A program made the translations under genes and the position numbers. DNA of 64,000 bases from Methylorubrum rhodesianum (GTDB lineage Bacteria; Pseudomonadota; Alphaproteobacteria; Rhizobiales; Beijerinckiaceae). Within the stretch, counting starts at the first letter, position 1. Each line of letters opens with the position of its first letter. The stretch covers positions 1 to 64,000 of the forward strand of contig NZ_JACHOS010000005.1 in assembly GCF_014199985.1 (NCBI RefSeq), read 5' to 3'. The notes below the pieces were generated by a model, which had not been told where the DNA came from, searched no databases, and saw only the letters and a program-made list of their open reading frames with translations. Shown here piece by piece: positions 1 through 8,435 of this stretch.

Positions 1-87
1 ACGAAATGCGCCCCGGTCCGGACCGTCGGCAACCCTGGATCCGGCGCGCGCCCGATGCCGCGCTATCGCAGCAGGATGGAGGCGCCC

Positions 88-600
88 GTGGCTGATTGGC
101 CAACGCTCGCCGCCGAGATCTTCGCTCGCCGCGCCCACGCCGGGCAGATCGACAAGGGCGGCGCGCCATACTCCGGGCATCTCGGCCGGGTCGCAGCTCG
201 CGCCCGCGCGCACGCCGAGGCGATGGGACTGCCGATCCAGCACGCCGAATGGTGTCAGCAGGTCGGATGGCTGCACGACACGATCGAGGACACCGACACC
301 ACCGCCGACGATCTTCTCGACGCCGGTTTCGATCCGGCTGTCGTGCAGGCTGTCCAACTGCTCACCCGACCGCTGGGCAAGCCGTATCTCGAGTGCGTCG
401 CCGGCATCATCGCCAGCGGCGACCGGCTCGCGATGATCGTGAAGCTCAGCGACAACGAGGACAACCTCGACCCGTCGCGTAGCTTTACGGCCGCCTCACC
501 CGAGCACGAACTGCGCTACCGCCGGTCGGCGGAGATGCTGCGCGCGGCGCTCGCCCTGACCCCATCCACCAGCACCACCGCACGAGGTCCCCGTGGGTAG
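88..600 (+). CDS. HD-domain phosphohydrolase (SpoT/RelA-hydrolase-like)
   Basis: About 170 residues from the GTG at 88, chosen because GGAGG lies five bases upstream; in-frame ATGs at 55 and 76 are alternatives. The N-terminal AHAGQIDKG block, the central HD pair in LHDTIED (about residues 63-64) and the later KLSDNEDN motif are those of small HD hydrolases related to the (p)ppGpp hydrolase domain. Such proteins cleave phosphate from nucleotides; substrate here unknown. It lies left of the prophage att site and overlaps the next gene by eight bases, so it probably belongs to a second element together with the integrase downstream. Confidence 0.7.
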   Translation: MADWPTLAAEIFARRAHAGQIDKGGAPYSGHLGRVAARARAHAEAMGLPIQHAEWCQQVGWLHDTIEDTDTTADDLLDAGFDPAVVQAVQLLTRPLGKPYLECVAGIIASGDRLAMIVKLSDNEDNLDPSRSFTAASPEHELRYRRSAEMLRAALALTPSTSTTARGPRG

Positions 601-898
601 CGTCCGCACCTCGGCTCCGGCCCAGGAGCCATCCTGCCTGTACCCCGACGAGACCGAACTCGCGCGAGTCGTGCTCGGCCCAAAGCGCGCCAAGGCGTGG
701 GGTGGGCTCGCCGCCGTGCTCGAGCGCAGCGGCCTGCCGAAGATCGATCCGATGATGGGCGGTCGGTACTGGCCGGCCGTCCGGGAATTTCTGGACCGCT
801 ACCACCATACCGGCGACCATGCCTCCACCCGGCAGCAGGGCCGGAGGGAGGAAGGTGGCCATGCCAGCGGAGCACGAGTTGCACGCGCCCGGTCTTAA
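593..898 (+). CDS. Small protein preceding integrase, possible excisionase-like
   Basis: 101 residues from a GTG start that overlaps the HD gene's stop. The middle part (RSGLPKIDPMMGGRYWP...) looks like the short conserved block seen in small proteins encoded just before rhizobial-type phage integrases; the C-terminus is arginine-rich and disordered-looking. Position before and overlapping a tyrosine recombinase suggests a recombination directionality or DNA-binding role, but no clear helix-turn-helix can be claimed. Confidence 0.5.
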   Translation: MGSVRTSAPAQEPSCLYPDETELARVVLGPKRAKAWGGLAAVLERSGLPKIDPMMGGRYWPAVREFLDRYHHTGDHASTRQQGRREEGGHASGARVARARS

Positions 899-2063
899 GC
901 GGATGAAGCGCCACAACGGGCGCGTCGATCTTTATTGGGTGGCCGACGAGAAGCTCGTGGCCAAGGGGTTCACGCCGAAGACGGTTCGCCTGTTCGGAGA
1001 CTGGCCGTCGCAGGAGATCGCGTCGCGTTGCGCGATCCTGCAGGCCGAGATGTTGGAGTGGGCCGCCGGCCGCGAGCCAGGCCGGAACGCGTTCGCTCTC
1101 GGCACTATCGGCTGGATCTGCCGTGCCTTCGAGACAGACCCCGATTCGCCGATCCATGAGCGCCGTCGCGACACGCGCGTCTTCTACTGCAAATACATCC
1201 GCCACCTCGTCGAGGCGGCCGGCGACGAGCACATGGCCGACATCATCGGCCGCGACGTGCGGCGCTGGCACCGCGCCTGGATGGACGATCTCGGCGAGCG
1301 CGGCGCCTATGCCTGCATCCAGACGCTCCGCCGGGTCGTGAACTACGGCTGCGAGTTGCGGGACCGAGACGCGATCGAGTTGGCGACCGTGCTGTCGAAG
1401 ACGACGTTCCGGCAGCCGCGCGCCCGCAAGCTCCGCCCGAGCCACGAGATGATCGTCGCGCTTCGTGCCGCCGCCCATGAAGCGGGCCGGCCGAGCATCG
1501 CGCTCGCGGTGACGCTCCAGTTCGAGCTAGGGCTTCGACAGAAGGACGTGATCGGAGAGTGGGACCGCCCTGATGCGGACGCACGAGCCCGAATCGCCGG
1601 GGCCATCACGGACGGCGCATGGGTCTGGGATTGGGGGCTCGTCTGGAACCACATTGACGGGACGATCCTGCGCAAGCCGACGTCGAAGTCGAACGGCAAC
1701 GAGGTCGCCGAGCACGATCTCAGCCACTACCCCGAACTGCTCGCGGAACTGCCGCCCCGCGGCGTCGGGCCCCTGGTCATCGATGAACGATCCGGACTGC
1801 CCTGGAGGCGCTCGCATTTCAGCCGGACGTTCCGCGAGATCGCCCGAGCCTCCGGTTGGCCCGACGGCATCTGGAACATGGACAGCAGGGCAGGGGCGGT
1901 CAGCGAGGCGTTCGAAGCGGGCGCAGCGCCGGCCGACGTGATGCGCACCGCGACGCACACGCAGATGTCGACGACGATGCTTTATAATCGCGGATCGGTA
2001 GTTCAGTCGGGCCGCGTGGCCGAGCTACGAACGGCGCGGCGGAAGACGAAGCCCGCAGGCTGA
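861..2063 (+). CDS. Tyrosine recombinase of a second, left-hand element
   Basis: 400 residues from ATG 861, preceded by a strong GGAGGGAGGAAGG (ATG 819 is in frame but lacks a ribosome site). The C-terminal catalytic domain has Arg of box I (ELGLRQKDV, about R226), a Lys in PTSKSN (about K276), box II as NMDSRAG (R343, where the usual His is Asp) followed by ATHTQMSTTMLYNR with His366 and nucleophile Tyr375. The His-to-Asp change is shared by some functional integrases but is worth noting. It ends 77 bases before the att repeat and points at it. It is unrelated in sequence to the prophage's own integrase, so it belongs to a tandem element extending off the left edge. Confidence 0.85.
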   Translation: MPAEHELHAPGLKRMKRHNGRVDLYWVADEKLVAKGFTPKTVRLFGDWPSQEIASRCAILQAEMLEWAAGREPGRNAFALGTIGWICRAFETDPDSPIHERRRDTRVFYCKYIRHLVEAAGDEHMADIIGRDVRRWHRAWMDDLGERGAYACIQTLRRVVNYGCELRDRDAIELATVLSKTTFRQPRARKLRPSHEMIVALRAAAHEAGRPSIALAVTLQFELGLRQKDVIGEWDRPDADARARIAGAITDGAWVWDWGLVWNHIDGTILRKPTSKSNGNEVAEHDLSHYPELLAELPPRGVGPLVIDERSGLPWRRSHFSRTFREIARASGWPDGIWNMDSRAGAVSEAFEAGAAPADVMRTATHTQMSTTMLYNRGSVVQSGRVAELRTARRKTKPAG

Positions 2064-2139
2064 AAACACCCCGAGAACAACGACGGTAACAGGCGCGGTA
2101 ACACGCTCTCGTCGAGTTCTAGCTAAGTGCTTGAAAGAA

Positions 2140-2189
2140 TTGGCTCCCCGAGCAGGACTCGAACCTGCGACAAAGCGATTAACAGTCGC
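2140..2189. repeat. Left attachment site (tRNA-Asn 3' fragment)
   Basis: Fifty bases identical to 59695-59744. On the minus strand they read from the anticodon arm of tRNA-Asn to its CCA end. Beyond 2189 similarity stops, so this is not a working tRNA but the copy of the att core produced by integration. Confidence 0.95.
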
Positions 2190-2232
2190 CTACCCAAATC
2201 AGATACTACAACGACTTAGCACGCTTTGGAAG

Positions 2233-2282
2233 TGTCTAACCGTCGATTGTCGGCATTTCGATTTCTCCAAAATTGTCTAACC
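2233..2282. promoter_or_regulatory. Two putative integrase arm-type sites, left
   Basis: The 9-mer TGTCTAACC occurs at 2233-2241 and 2274-2282, same orientation, overlapping the 3' end of the integrase gene and 44-93 bases inside the left att core. The same 9-mer occurs twice just inside the right att core (59629-59637 and 59642-59650). Symmetric placement by the two att sites is what integrase arm-binding sites show. Confidence 0.55.
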
Positions 2283-3309
2283 TGAAGGGGTCGAAATCGG
2301 CCATCGCGGCATGGGTGTCGCGCGCCCGCTTAGCCCGCTCCGAGTACAGCAGGGCCATGTGAAGGGTCTTCTGCCCGAGCACCCGCCGGATCGTGTCAGG
2401 GTCGCAGCCAGCGTCTGCCAACAGTCCGCCCACCGTGTGCCGCAACCCGTGGATCGTCAGACCCTTTTCAACGAGCCCTTCTTTCTCCAGGCCAGCCTTA
2501 AAGCGGCTCCATACCGTGTCGAAGCCCGAGCTGGTCCACGGCTGGCCTTCCATGGTTACGGCGAGCGTCTTGGCGTTCGGGTGCGGGCGGCGAGCCAGCG
2601 CTTCCTTGAGGAGCGGATGCGGCATCACCGACACCATCTCGTCCGTCTTCGATGTCTCGAACGTCAGCCGCCCCGCCTTGTCGATTGCGGCGGCTGTCAG
2701 CGTGAGGGCGTCGCGCTTCCGCATGCCGGTGAACATGCACATCGCCAGCGGCAAGCGCAGATGCGGCGGCGCACGATCAATCACAGCGCGGCACTCGCCG
2801 GCTGTCCAAGGACGATTGGCGCGCGGAGCCTTCTTCGGCTTGCGGACGCGCTTGACCTCCTTCACCGGGTTCGTGTGCGCGTAGCGCTTCTCGACGGCGA
2901 AGGCGAAGACGACGGACAGCACCGCCATCACGTAGTTGGCTGTGCGCCGCCCCTTCGTGACGAAGAGGTGGTCTCGGATCTCGGAGACGGTCGCTGACGT
3001 GATCTCGCGAACGGGCGTGTTGTGAAAGGGCGCCAGGAGCTTGAAATACTTTTCGTAGCCCTTCTGCGTCGCAGGAGCGAGCGTGAGGAAGGCCGGCTTC
3101 TTGTACGCCTCCCACACCATCAGCAACGTGCCTTTGGGCTTGGCCGCCTGCCGAGCCGTCTTCGCGTTCAGGCGCTCAAGCTCTTGGAAGAACTCGGGCG
3201 TGCCGTAGACCGAGGCGATGGGCGTGCCGCTCGGCCGATGGTACAGCCGCAGCTTGCCGTGCCTGTCGCGGTAACGTTTAAGATGCTTCACGGGAGCGAC
3301 GGTTCGCAC
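2236..3309 (-). CDS. int: Prophage integrase, tyrosine recombinase
   Basis: About 357 residues. GTG 3309 is favoured because GGAG sits seven bases upstream; TTG 3324 and GTG 3291 are in frame. An N-terminal Arm/SAM-like core-binding region is followed by the catalytic domain with Arg in FTGMRKRDAL, Lys in ETSKTDE, HGLRH for the His-x-x-Arg pair and Tyr in LHMALLYSER, so all key residues are present. It cuts and joins the phage att site and the tRNA-Asn 3' end. It is the last gene of the leftward operon, adjacent to the left att core, and overlaps the AlpA-like gene upstream. Confidence 0.95.
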   Translation of the reverse strand: MRTVAPVKHLKRYRDRHGKLRLYHRPSGTPIASVYGTPEFFQELERLNAKTARQAAKPKGTLLMVWEAYKKPAFLTLAPATQKGYEKYFKLLAPFHNTPVREITSATVSEIRDHLFVTKGRRTANYVMAVLSVVFAFAVEKRYAHTNPVKEVKRVRKPKKAPRANRPWTAGECRAVIDRAPPHLRLPLAMCMFTGMRKRDALTLTAAAIDKAGRLTFETSKTDEMVSVMPHPLLKEALARRPHPNAKTLAVTMEGQPWTSSGFDTVWSRFKAGLEKEGLVEKGLTIHGLRHTVGGLLADAGCDPDTIRRVLGQKTLHMALLYSERAKRARDTHAAMADFDPFRLDNFGEIEMPTIDG

Positions 3310-3529
3310 GCTTGAACTCCGCAAGGGCGTCGGTGACGCTGGTTAGGCCGCCAGCCGATTTCTTGCGGGTCTCGATCCACTCGTCCAGATCGCGGATGTC
3401 GTAGACCTCCAAGCGCTTGTCGCCGAAGTCCACGGGAGCGACCGGGCAACGCGATTTGAAGGCGCCGACCGACATGCTGCAATAGCTTGCGGCAAGGGTC
3501 GGCTTCATCAGCCGGGGCCAGTTCGGCAT
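3278..3529 (-). CDS. AlpA-like DNA-binding protein, candidate excisionase
   Basis: 83 residues; ATG 3529 has GGAGAGGGG upstream, whereas the longer frame has no coding character. The protein reads like a MerR/AlpA-type winged helix (LAASYCSMSVGAFKSR, then EVYDIRDLDEWIE), the architecture of phage recombination directionality factors. Its stop lies within the start region of the integrase gene, a coupling typical of xis-int. Function is inferred from fold pattern and position. Confidence 0.65.
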   Translation of the reverse strand: MPNWPRLMKPTLAASYCSMSVGAFKSRCPVAPVDFGDKRLEVYDIRDLDEWIETRKKSAGGLTSVTDALAEFKRANRRSREAS

Positions 3530-3545
3530 AGATCCACCCCTCTCC

Positions 3546-3860
3546 CTAGGCACGATCCGTTCTCCCTGTCGTGTTGGGGGCAAGGGCGGCGCGGCCCTTC
3601 GGGGTGAGCGTCGCGCGGGTCGCATGCCAATTGCGGCCGACGCCGCTGGAGAGAGCCACAAGCCCACCCTGCCGCAAGCGGGTCATCATCGTCCCGCCAA
3701 TGCGGCCGAGCCCTTGGGGGCTGTTACGGTTGCCGCCCTTGCGCCGCTCTTCGACGCCCGGCCGTTTCATCATTCTCTGGCCGAGAGCGGCCGGGCTTGA
3801 CCCGTGGCCCTCTGCGATAGCCAGCAACGCCCACTGCTGCGCGTCCGTCAGCCTACGCAT
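3546..3860 (-). CDS. Small winged-helix-like phage protein
   Basis: 104 residues from ATG 3860, overlapping the preceding gene by eight bases. The pattern MRRLTDAQQWALLAIAEG...LVALSSGVGRNWHATRATLTPKGRAAL resembles small winged-helix proteins whose C-terminal wing ends in 'T-x-x-G-R-A-A-L'. A similar ending occurs in the gene at 56157-56393. DNA binding is likely but no target can be named. Confidence 0.55.
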   Translation of the reverse strand: MRRLTDAQQWALLAIAEGHGSSPAALGQRMMKRPGVEERRKGGNRNSPQGLGRIGGTMMTRLRQGGLVALSSGVGRNWHATRATLTPKGRAALAPNTTGRTDRA

Positions 3861-4248
3861 CGCACTTCTCCTGTTCGGCGAGGACGGCGAGCGTGATCGT
3901 CCCAGCCCGCTTCTTCGGGCGCTTGCCGGGCTCGATCCGGTCCACGAGCCGGAAGCTGTCGATGCTATCCTGCTGCTCGAACGCCCAGGCGAGATGATGC
4001 CGGCAGCAGACGAGCGGACGATAGGTGACGGCACCTGACTGCTCGTTCTCTCGCGAGATGATCCCGGCCGACACCAGTTCGTCCAAACCGGCCTGCGCCC
4101 GCGGCGAGGGGCGGTGCTCCACCATGGCGAAGCGGAGGTGGCTCGTGCCGCCGATCTTCATGCCGCCGAACCATGCGGCGGCGACTTGGCGTGCGTCGCT
4201 GCTCAATCCCGCCTCGATCTCGGCGGCGAGGCTCTTGTCAGGCGCCAT
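3853..4248 (-). CDS. Hypothetical phage protein
   Basis: 131 residues, soluble, basic C-terminus (EPGKRPKKRAG). The central part has a helix-rich stretch with two cysteines and two histidines (LVCCRHHLAWAFE), not arranged as a known zinc finger. It sits in the leftward early operon and overlaps both neighbours by about ten bases. I do not recognise a family. Confidence 0.6.
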   Translation of the reverse strand: MAPDKSLAAEIEAGLSSDARQVAAAWFGGMKIGGTSHLRFAMVEHRPSPRAQAGLDELVSAGIISRENEQSGAVTYRPLVCCRHHLAWAFEQQDSIDSFRLVDRIEPGKRPKKRAGTITLAVLAEQEKCDA

Positions 4249-4729
4249 GGGAGCGAGCCTCCTGTTCGGCCTGAGCGATGAGGGCGGCGACGTGGAGCAT
4301 CAGTGCTGCGGTCGTCAGAGCGAGCGCCACGGTAGGCGCAGAGCAATCGCGTGAGCCGACGCGCCAGCCGGCATCATTCCCGACCCACGGGTTGATCTTC
4401 GCCCACGCCCGGCCCGCCAGCCCTCCCCGCGTCGGATCTGGCGTCATGGTGCTGATCTGGTAGCCGCCCGGCAGGAACCCGATCAGTCGCTTGACGGCCT
4501 CGGCTTCCGACGTGAACCGGCAGGCTTGGTTGGTGACGAACTTGTCGGTGCGGGGATCAATCCACACGTCGTCGTCCAGCCGCTCGTCCGTGTAGTAGTC
4601 GTGAGCGCCGATGTACCGTCGGTCGCGGACGTAGAACGCGGCCATGATCGCCTCATCCAAGGCGCGGTCGGCCTCCTTAGCCTCCTGCGCGCGGAGCATC
4701 AGCCCCTTCATCGTTTCCAGATCAGCCAC
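4238..4729 (-). CDS. Phage ABA-sandwich-like protein
   Basis: 163 residues from GTG 4729, six bases after GAGGAGG. The second half (FTSEAEAVKRLIGFLPGGYQ... then CSAPTVALALTTAALML) matches the layout of the phage ABA sandwich domain: a 'T-s-x-d-A-l-x-l-v-P-x-G' strand-helix opening and a closing 'A-T-P-A-L-A-L-x-x-A-A-L' helix. Role unknown in the family. Small accessory gene of the early operon. Confidence 0.55.
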   Translation of the reverse strand: MADLETMKGLMLRAQEAKEADRALDEAIMAAFYVRDRRYIGAHDYYTDERLDDDVWIDPRTDKFVTNQACRFTSEAEAVKRLIGFLPGGYQISTMTPDPTRGGLAGRAWAKINPWVGNDAGWRVGSRDCSAPTVALALTTAALMLHVAALIAQAEQEARSHGA

Positions 4730-4958
4730 GGTCGGCCTCCTCACAATTGAGCGCAGGGGTGGAGGCTTGTGACGGAGCCCAGGCGAGGACGCCGGAGACG
4801 ATTGAGAGGAGCAGCGCCAGCAGGCACATCGTCAGCCCAGCGACCACGATGACCGATCCGGGCGTGCTGGCGTCAGATCGCCATCTGGATAGCGTCAGAA
4901 ACACGTAGGCGAGCGTCGCCAAGCCGATGGCTGCGAGCAGAGCGGTTGCGGTAGCCAT
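4722..4958 (-). CDS. Small two-helix membrane protein
   Basis: 78 residues from ATG 4958, preceded by GAGGGG. Two hydrophobic segments are plain (about residues 3-22 and 36-58) with a basic loop between them. Size and topology would fit a class II holin or an exclusion protein, but an early-operon position argues against lysis. No family recognised. Confidence 0.55.
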   Translation of the reverse strand: MATATALLAAIGLATLAYVFLTLSRWRSDASTPGSVIVVAGLTMCLLALLLSIVSGVLAWAPSQASTPALNCEEADRG

Positions 4959-4962
4959 GGCT

Positions 4963-5397
4963 CTACCCCTCCCTTGCCGTGGCCGCGCGGGCGAGCGCGG
5001 TGGCCTCTCGGAGCTTGCCGGACAGGATGCGCAAGCTGGTGGCATCGTCGGCGAGGCAGCCGCGCCCTTCTTCGGTCTCGCGGGCGCACTGCGCCGGCAC
5101 ATGCCGGCCCGACACCCGCTTGCTGTGGAAGAAATATTCGCAGTGCTTGGCCGTGCCGCAGTCGATCAGGTTGGCGGCGCGCAGCAACAGCGTCTCGTTG
5201 TCGGCGAGGCTCGCAAGCGCCCTGTCCTTCGCCTCCACCTCGGCCCGGAGGCCGGCTGCTTCGGCGGTGGCGGTGGCAAGGACAAGCTCGCCGAACTCCA
5301 CCAGAAGCTCTTCGATCTCGGGTCTGTGGTAGCCGTTTCGGCGCTGGAACTCGGCCAGCGCCTCAGCCAGCGCCTCGGGGGTGGCGGCGGGCGTCAT
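4963..5397 (-). CDS. Hypothetical phage protein with coiled-coil segment
   Basis: 144 residues from ATG 5397, which overlaps the stop of the upstream gene as ATGA. Alanine/glutamate-rich helices (LAEALAEFQRR..., AEAAGLRAEVEAKDRAL) flank a cysteine-containing middle. A typical accessory protein of Hyphomicrobiales phages; no function can be assigned. Confidence 0.6.
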   Translation of the reverse strand: MTPAATPEALAEALAEFQRRNGYHRPEIEELLVEFGELVLATATAEAAGLRAEVEAKDRALASLADNETLLLRAANLIDCGTAKHCEYFFHSKRVSGRHVPAQCARETEEGRGCLADDATSLRILSGKLREATALARAATAREG

Positions 5398-5660
5398 TGG
5401 CGTCTCCCCGGTGCTGCGAACGAGTAGCCGACCTTCGTCATCTGCTGACGGTCGTTGTCGAACATGATCCAGCGACCGCCGCCCCACCAGATCGTGTCGC
5501 CGAGGGCCGGCAGACTGTCCTGCGGCTCGGCATAGACACACGTCTCGTCGTGGACGCCAGGGCCGCCCGCGTTGGTCGAGATGACCCAGAGGCGCAACAC
5601 GTCCTTGCCGCCCTCAAGACGCATCGGGAGGATTTCGATCAGCTTGCCACCGCCGGCCAT
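5394..5660 (-). CDS. Hypothetical phage protein (beta-rich)
   Basis: 88 residues. The sequence alternates short strands (GKLIEILPMRL, LRLWVIST, GDTIWWGGGRWIMFD) suggesting a small beta barrel. Translationally coupled to the next gene by ATGA. Family not recognised. Confidence 0.6.
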   Translation of the reverse strand: MAGGGKLIEILPMRLEGGKDVLRLWVISTNAGGPGVHDETCVYAEPQDSLPALGDTIWWGGGRWIMFDNDRQQMTKVGYSFAAPGRRQ

Positions 5661-5661
5661 A

Positions 5662-7182
5662 TCAGCGCCCTCCCTGACCGGAGGACGGGGGAGCGGGCAG
5701 AAGCGCTTCGAGATTGTCGGCAACGACCGTCAGTTCGCAGAACGCCGCCTTGTTCTCCGGATCGGCCGCCATGGTGCGGATCTCGCCGATCTCGCGGCGC
5801 AGACGCTCGGCCAGATCGTCCGCCCCTTGCGCTTCCGGGGCTGCCGGGCGGGCGGCGAGGGGCGAGGTCCAGATCGCTTCTGTGACGATCTCGACGGCTT
5901 CCTCTCGGTCAGCCTCGCAATGGAAGAGGCCGCCAGAGGCAGCGTTCTCAAGCTGCTCCACGGCCCGCTCTGCCGCCTTCGCGACGGCTTGTTCAACAGC
6001 TACCCCAACCTGATCCGTGCGGGTGCTGTCGGGAGCGGGCTTCTCGGCGAGGCAGACAGCGGCTGCGACCCGGTTCCAAGCCTCAATGGCGTTGTCGCTG
6101 GTTTCCGAAAGCGAGCCTTCTGGGTAGCGCGTTTCGTACGCCGCAATGGCACCTGCTGTCGGTATAACGGCGCCAGTAACGAAGTCAGTTGATCGCCTTG
6201 ATGCAGATGGCCATCCGTGATGCCAGCAAAACGCTGCGTAGGCTGCCACGTCGAGCGGGTCGCCCTTGCCGACGTGGCGTAGGAGACCGTTCTGGCACTC
6301 CACCTGCCAGTTACTCTTGAGCCACCCGTTCTTCCAGCCATACTTAGCCTCGGCCGCGCGCAGTTTCACCTTCAGGGCCGCCGAAAACCGATCAACGAGC
6401 GCATCGGTCTCCGCCCCCGACCCGGCGCTCTGCCCGGCCGGATGGGAGGCGAGAATGTCTCGGATATGGTTCGCCGAGGCTGCCGCGAAGTCGGCGTCCG
6501 CTGAGTTGAGCGGCCCTTTCTGTTCCCTTGCTTCGGGAACCACGGCGTAGTCGTGGAGGCCCCTAACGACCTTGAACCGTCCCTTTGACGCCGCTTCGCT
6601 CAGCGCCCGCAGGCCATCCGGCACGGCCCCTGCCGGCTGGGCGGGGGTGGCGTCCTCGCACTTCAGGAGAGCCCAAGCCGCAGTCACGGCTGCCGGCTCC
6701 TCGTATGGCTGAAAGCCGCCTTCGTCGTCGGCCCATTTCCGCCCGCAGTGATCGCAGATCGTCCAGATTGCGCCGCCGCGGTGCGTCTCCTCGTGAAGGC
6801 ATGCGTGCTTGTCGTGCTCAGCGATCAGGTCGCGCATGACCTTGCGCCAGCCCCCCGCCGTCCGCTCGTCACTGTCCGCACGGGGTGAGGCGAGAGGCGC
6901 CAGCGACAGGATGCAGTAGCCCATCGGAAGCTCGAACTCGCCGCCGCGAAGGATGTTGGTGATGCGGCGGTCGAGCGGCGGGTTGCCGTGGTATCCGTGA
7001 TCTGGGTCGTAGCAGCGCAGGCGGACCGTCTGCCCGACCTCGTAGCCGCCTCGGTCGTCGCGGCGATACTCAAAGGTCTTCTCGCCCCGAGCCGCAGGCC
7101 AGAACACATCTGGGTGCGACTTGAACTCGTGATCGATCGTCATCGTCTCAGCGCCTACCGCGCCCTGTGCTGGGATAGACAT
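5662..7182 (-). CDS. Multidomain early protein with DUF3850 (ASCH-like) N-terminus
   Basis: 506 residues from ATG 7182; ATG 7143 is possible. Residues 14-95 (HEFKSHPDVFWPAARGEKTFEYR then YEVGQTVRLRCYDP) match DUF3850, an ASCH/PUA-related fold thought to bind RNA or nucleotides. A second segment (TICDHCGRKWADDEGGFQPYE) is a CxxC-containing phage motif. A third (FSAALKVKLRAAEAKYG... RHVGKGDPLDVAAYAAFCWHHG) is a conserved helical phage domain usually found alone. So three modules normally found separately are fused here. Enzymatic role unknown. Confidence 0.65.
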   Translation of the reverse strand: MSIPAQGAVGAETMTIDHEFKSHPDVFWPAARGEKTFEYRRDDRGGYEVGQTVRLRCYDPDHGYHGNPPLDRRITNILRGGEFELPMGYCILSLAPLASPRADSDERTAGGWRKVMRDLIAEHDKHACLHEETHRGGAIWTICDHCGRKWADDEGGFQPYEEPAAVTAAWALLKCEDATPAQPAGAVPDGLRALSEAASKGRFKVVRGLHDYAVVPEAREQKGPLNSADADFAAASANHIRDILASHPAGQSAGSGAETDALVDRFSAALKVKLRAAEAKYGWKNGWLKSNWQVECQNGLLRHVGKGDPLDVAAYAAFCWHHGWPSASRRSTDFVTGAVIPTAGAIAAYETRYPEGSLSETSDNAIEAWNRVAAAVCLAEKPAPDSTRTDQVGVAVEQAVAKAAERAVEQLENAASGGLFHCEADREEAVEIVTEAIWTSPLAARPAAPEAQGADDLAERLRREIGEIRTMAADPENKAAFCELTVVADNLEALLPAPPSSGQGGR

Positions 7183-7186
7183 GGGG

Positions 7187-7498
7187 TTAGGCTCCGGGGG
7201 TGAGGGTGCGGGATTTTGGCGTGACGGGCTTCCGGGCCACGGGCATGGTGACCCACGTCGGCGGAGCGCTCGTGTCCGCGGTGGTGTCCCAGGCGTAGGG
7301 CGGGAAGCGGCTGTTGCCGGCGAGACGGACCTTGCCGAGGTGTTCAAGCATCCGCAGGCGGGCCAGCACGAGCGCTGTCGTGAAGTCGCTGTGCCCCTTC
7401 ATCACGAGCATGTTGCGATAAACGTAGCTCTGGCAGCCGGGCTTCTCCCGAACCACTTCCAGCACGTCGAACAGATCAGGGCGCTTCACGGCCATCTC
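7187..7498 (-). CDS. Small winged-helix-like phage protein
   Basis: 103 residues from ATG 7498, coupled to the upstream stop as ATGA. The N-terminal 65 residues (DLFDVLEVVREKPGCQSYVYRN... VLARLRMLEHLGKVRLAG) look like a winged helix; the tail is proline/threonine-rich. Regulatory function is a guess. Confidence 0.55.
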   Translation of the reverse strand, partial: EMAVKRPDLFDVLEVVREKPGCQSYVYRNMLVMKGHSDFTTALVLARLRMLEHLGKVRLAGNSRFPPYAWDTTADTSAPPTWVTMPVARKPVTPKSRTLTPGA

Positions 7499-8435
7499 AC
7501 CGCCCCCCTTCAGCGAGACCGCCAGGGGTCGGGAAACCGTCGTGCGTTGTGCCGTCGAGTGTGCGGCCAGCCTTGCGCTTGCCGACGCGACGGACATTGC
7601 GGCCATCGGGGAAGGTGTAGATCTCGCCCGGTCCCTCGACCTCGCTGACGGAGGCCCACTCACCGTTCTGCTTGTGGAGGTACGGCACCCCAGCCGCGGA
7701 GCACTGGTCGCGGATATCTCGGAACCACTGCGGGTTCGTCGGCCGGGCCCGATGTTGGCCCTGGTCGGTCTCTCCGCCCGTGATGATCCAGTCCAATCCG
7801 GGCAACCGTGTCCCGCACGGATCACCGAACATGCCGGAAAGCTCACCCGTCAGTCCGTTCAGCACCTCCGCGCCGCGAAACCACATGGTCGAGATGGAGG
7901 TCAGATCGATCGGGCCGAGGAGAGGTTCGCAGGATAGGAACGCGATCTTGGCGCCGAGGGTGTGCTTCGCCACGAGAAGGGCCGGGACGTTCTTATTGGT
8001 CCGCTTTTGATCCTCGCACGTGGCGCCGAGGGCGACGTTGCCCGGCAGCCCGCCGGCCGCTTCCGACATCTCGACCGCGTTCTGCGGGCGCTTCGTCAGC
8101 AGCAGCCAGAGCAGGTTCGGCGTCGCCCGGATCAGGTCGAACCAATCGCGGCGCACAGCCGGGTCGGCCCGGTTGTCGAAGGGGTCGCACAGGCTCGGGA
8201 AGACAGTGATCGTCTTGCCGGCAGCTTTCGCCTCGCGGTCCCATGCCAGCGGCTTCCGCCAATAGCCGGCGCTGGTCCGCGAGCGCTCGCCGTGCGGACC
8301 CCACTCGACCCGGCCCATGCGGGTATCCATCAGGTGCTCGGCATAACAGCCGTCGCACGCCGGGCTGATCTTGGTGCAGCCGATCCAGGGCGACCACGTC
8401 CGGTCCGCCCACTCGATGTTGGTGGTCTCGGCCAT
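7497..8435 (-). CDS. Phage Gp37/Gp68 family protein (DUF5131)
   Basis: 312 residues from ATG 8435. It opens with ETTNIEWADRTWSPWIGC and the cluster C-x6-C-x2-C (CTKISPACDGC) that defines DUF5131, followed by YAE...MG, the WLLLTKRPQN motif, FLSCEPLLGPIDL and DWIITGGETDQG. The barrel-like repeats and three-cysteine cluster recall radical-SAM enzymes, but the family has no proven reaction. It is common in phages of Alphaproteobacteria, often with DUF4326, as here (next gene upstream, one-base overlap). Confidence 0.85.
   Translation of the reverse strand: MAETTNIEWADRTWSPWIGCTKISPACDGCYAEHLMDTRMGRVEWGPHGERSRTSAGYWRKPLAWDREAKAAGKTITVFPSLCDPFDNRADPAVRRDWFDLIRATPNLLWLLLTKRPQNAVEMSEAAGGLPGNVALGATCEDQKRTNKNVPALLVAKHTLGAKIAFLSCEPLLGPIDLTSISTMWFRGAEVLNGLTGELSGMFGDPCGTRLPGLDWIITGGETDQGQHRARPTNPQWFRDIRDQCSAAGVPYLHKQNGEWASVSEVEGPGEIYTFPDGRNVRRVGKRKAGRTLDGTTHDGFPTPGGLAEGGR

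Noticed and set aside
516..1478. 320-codon minus-strand frame over the left integrase
   Set aside because: Antisense shadow of two rightward genes with ribosome sites and family motifs.
2140..2215. Possible second tRNA-Asn gene
   Set aside because: Only the 3' part of the tRNA is present; beyond 2189 no D arm or acceptor 5' strand follows. It is the att duplicate.
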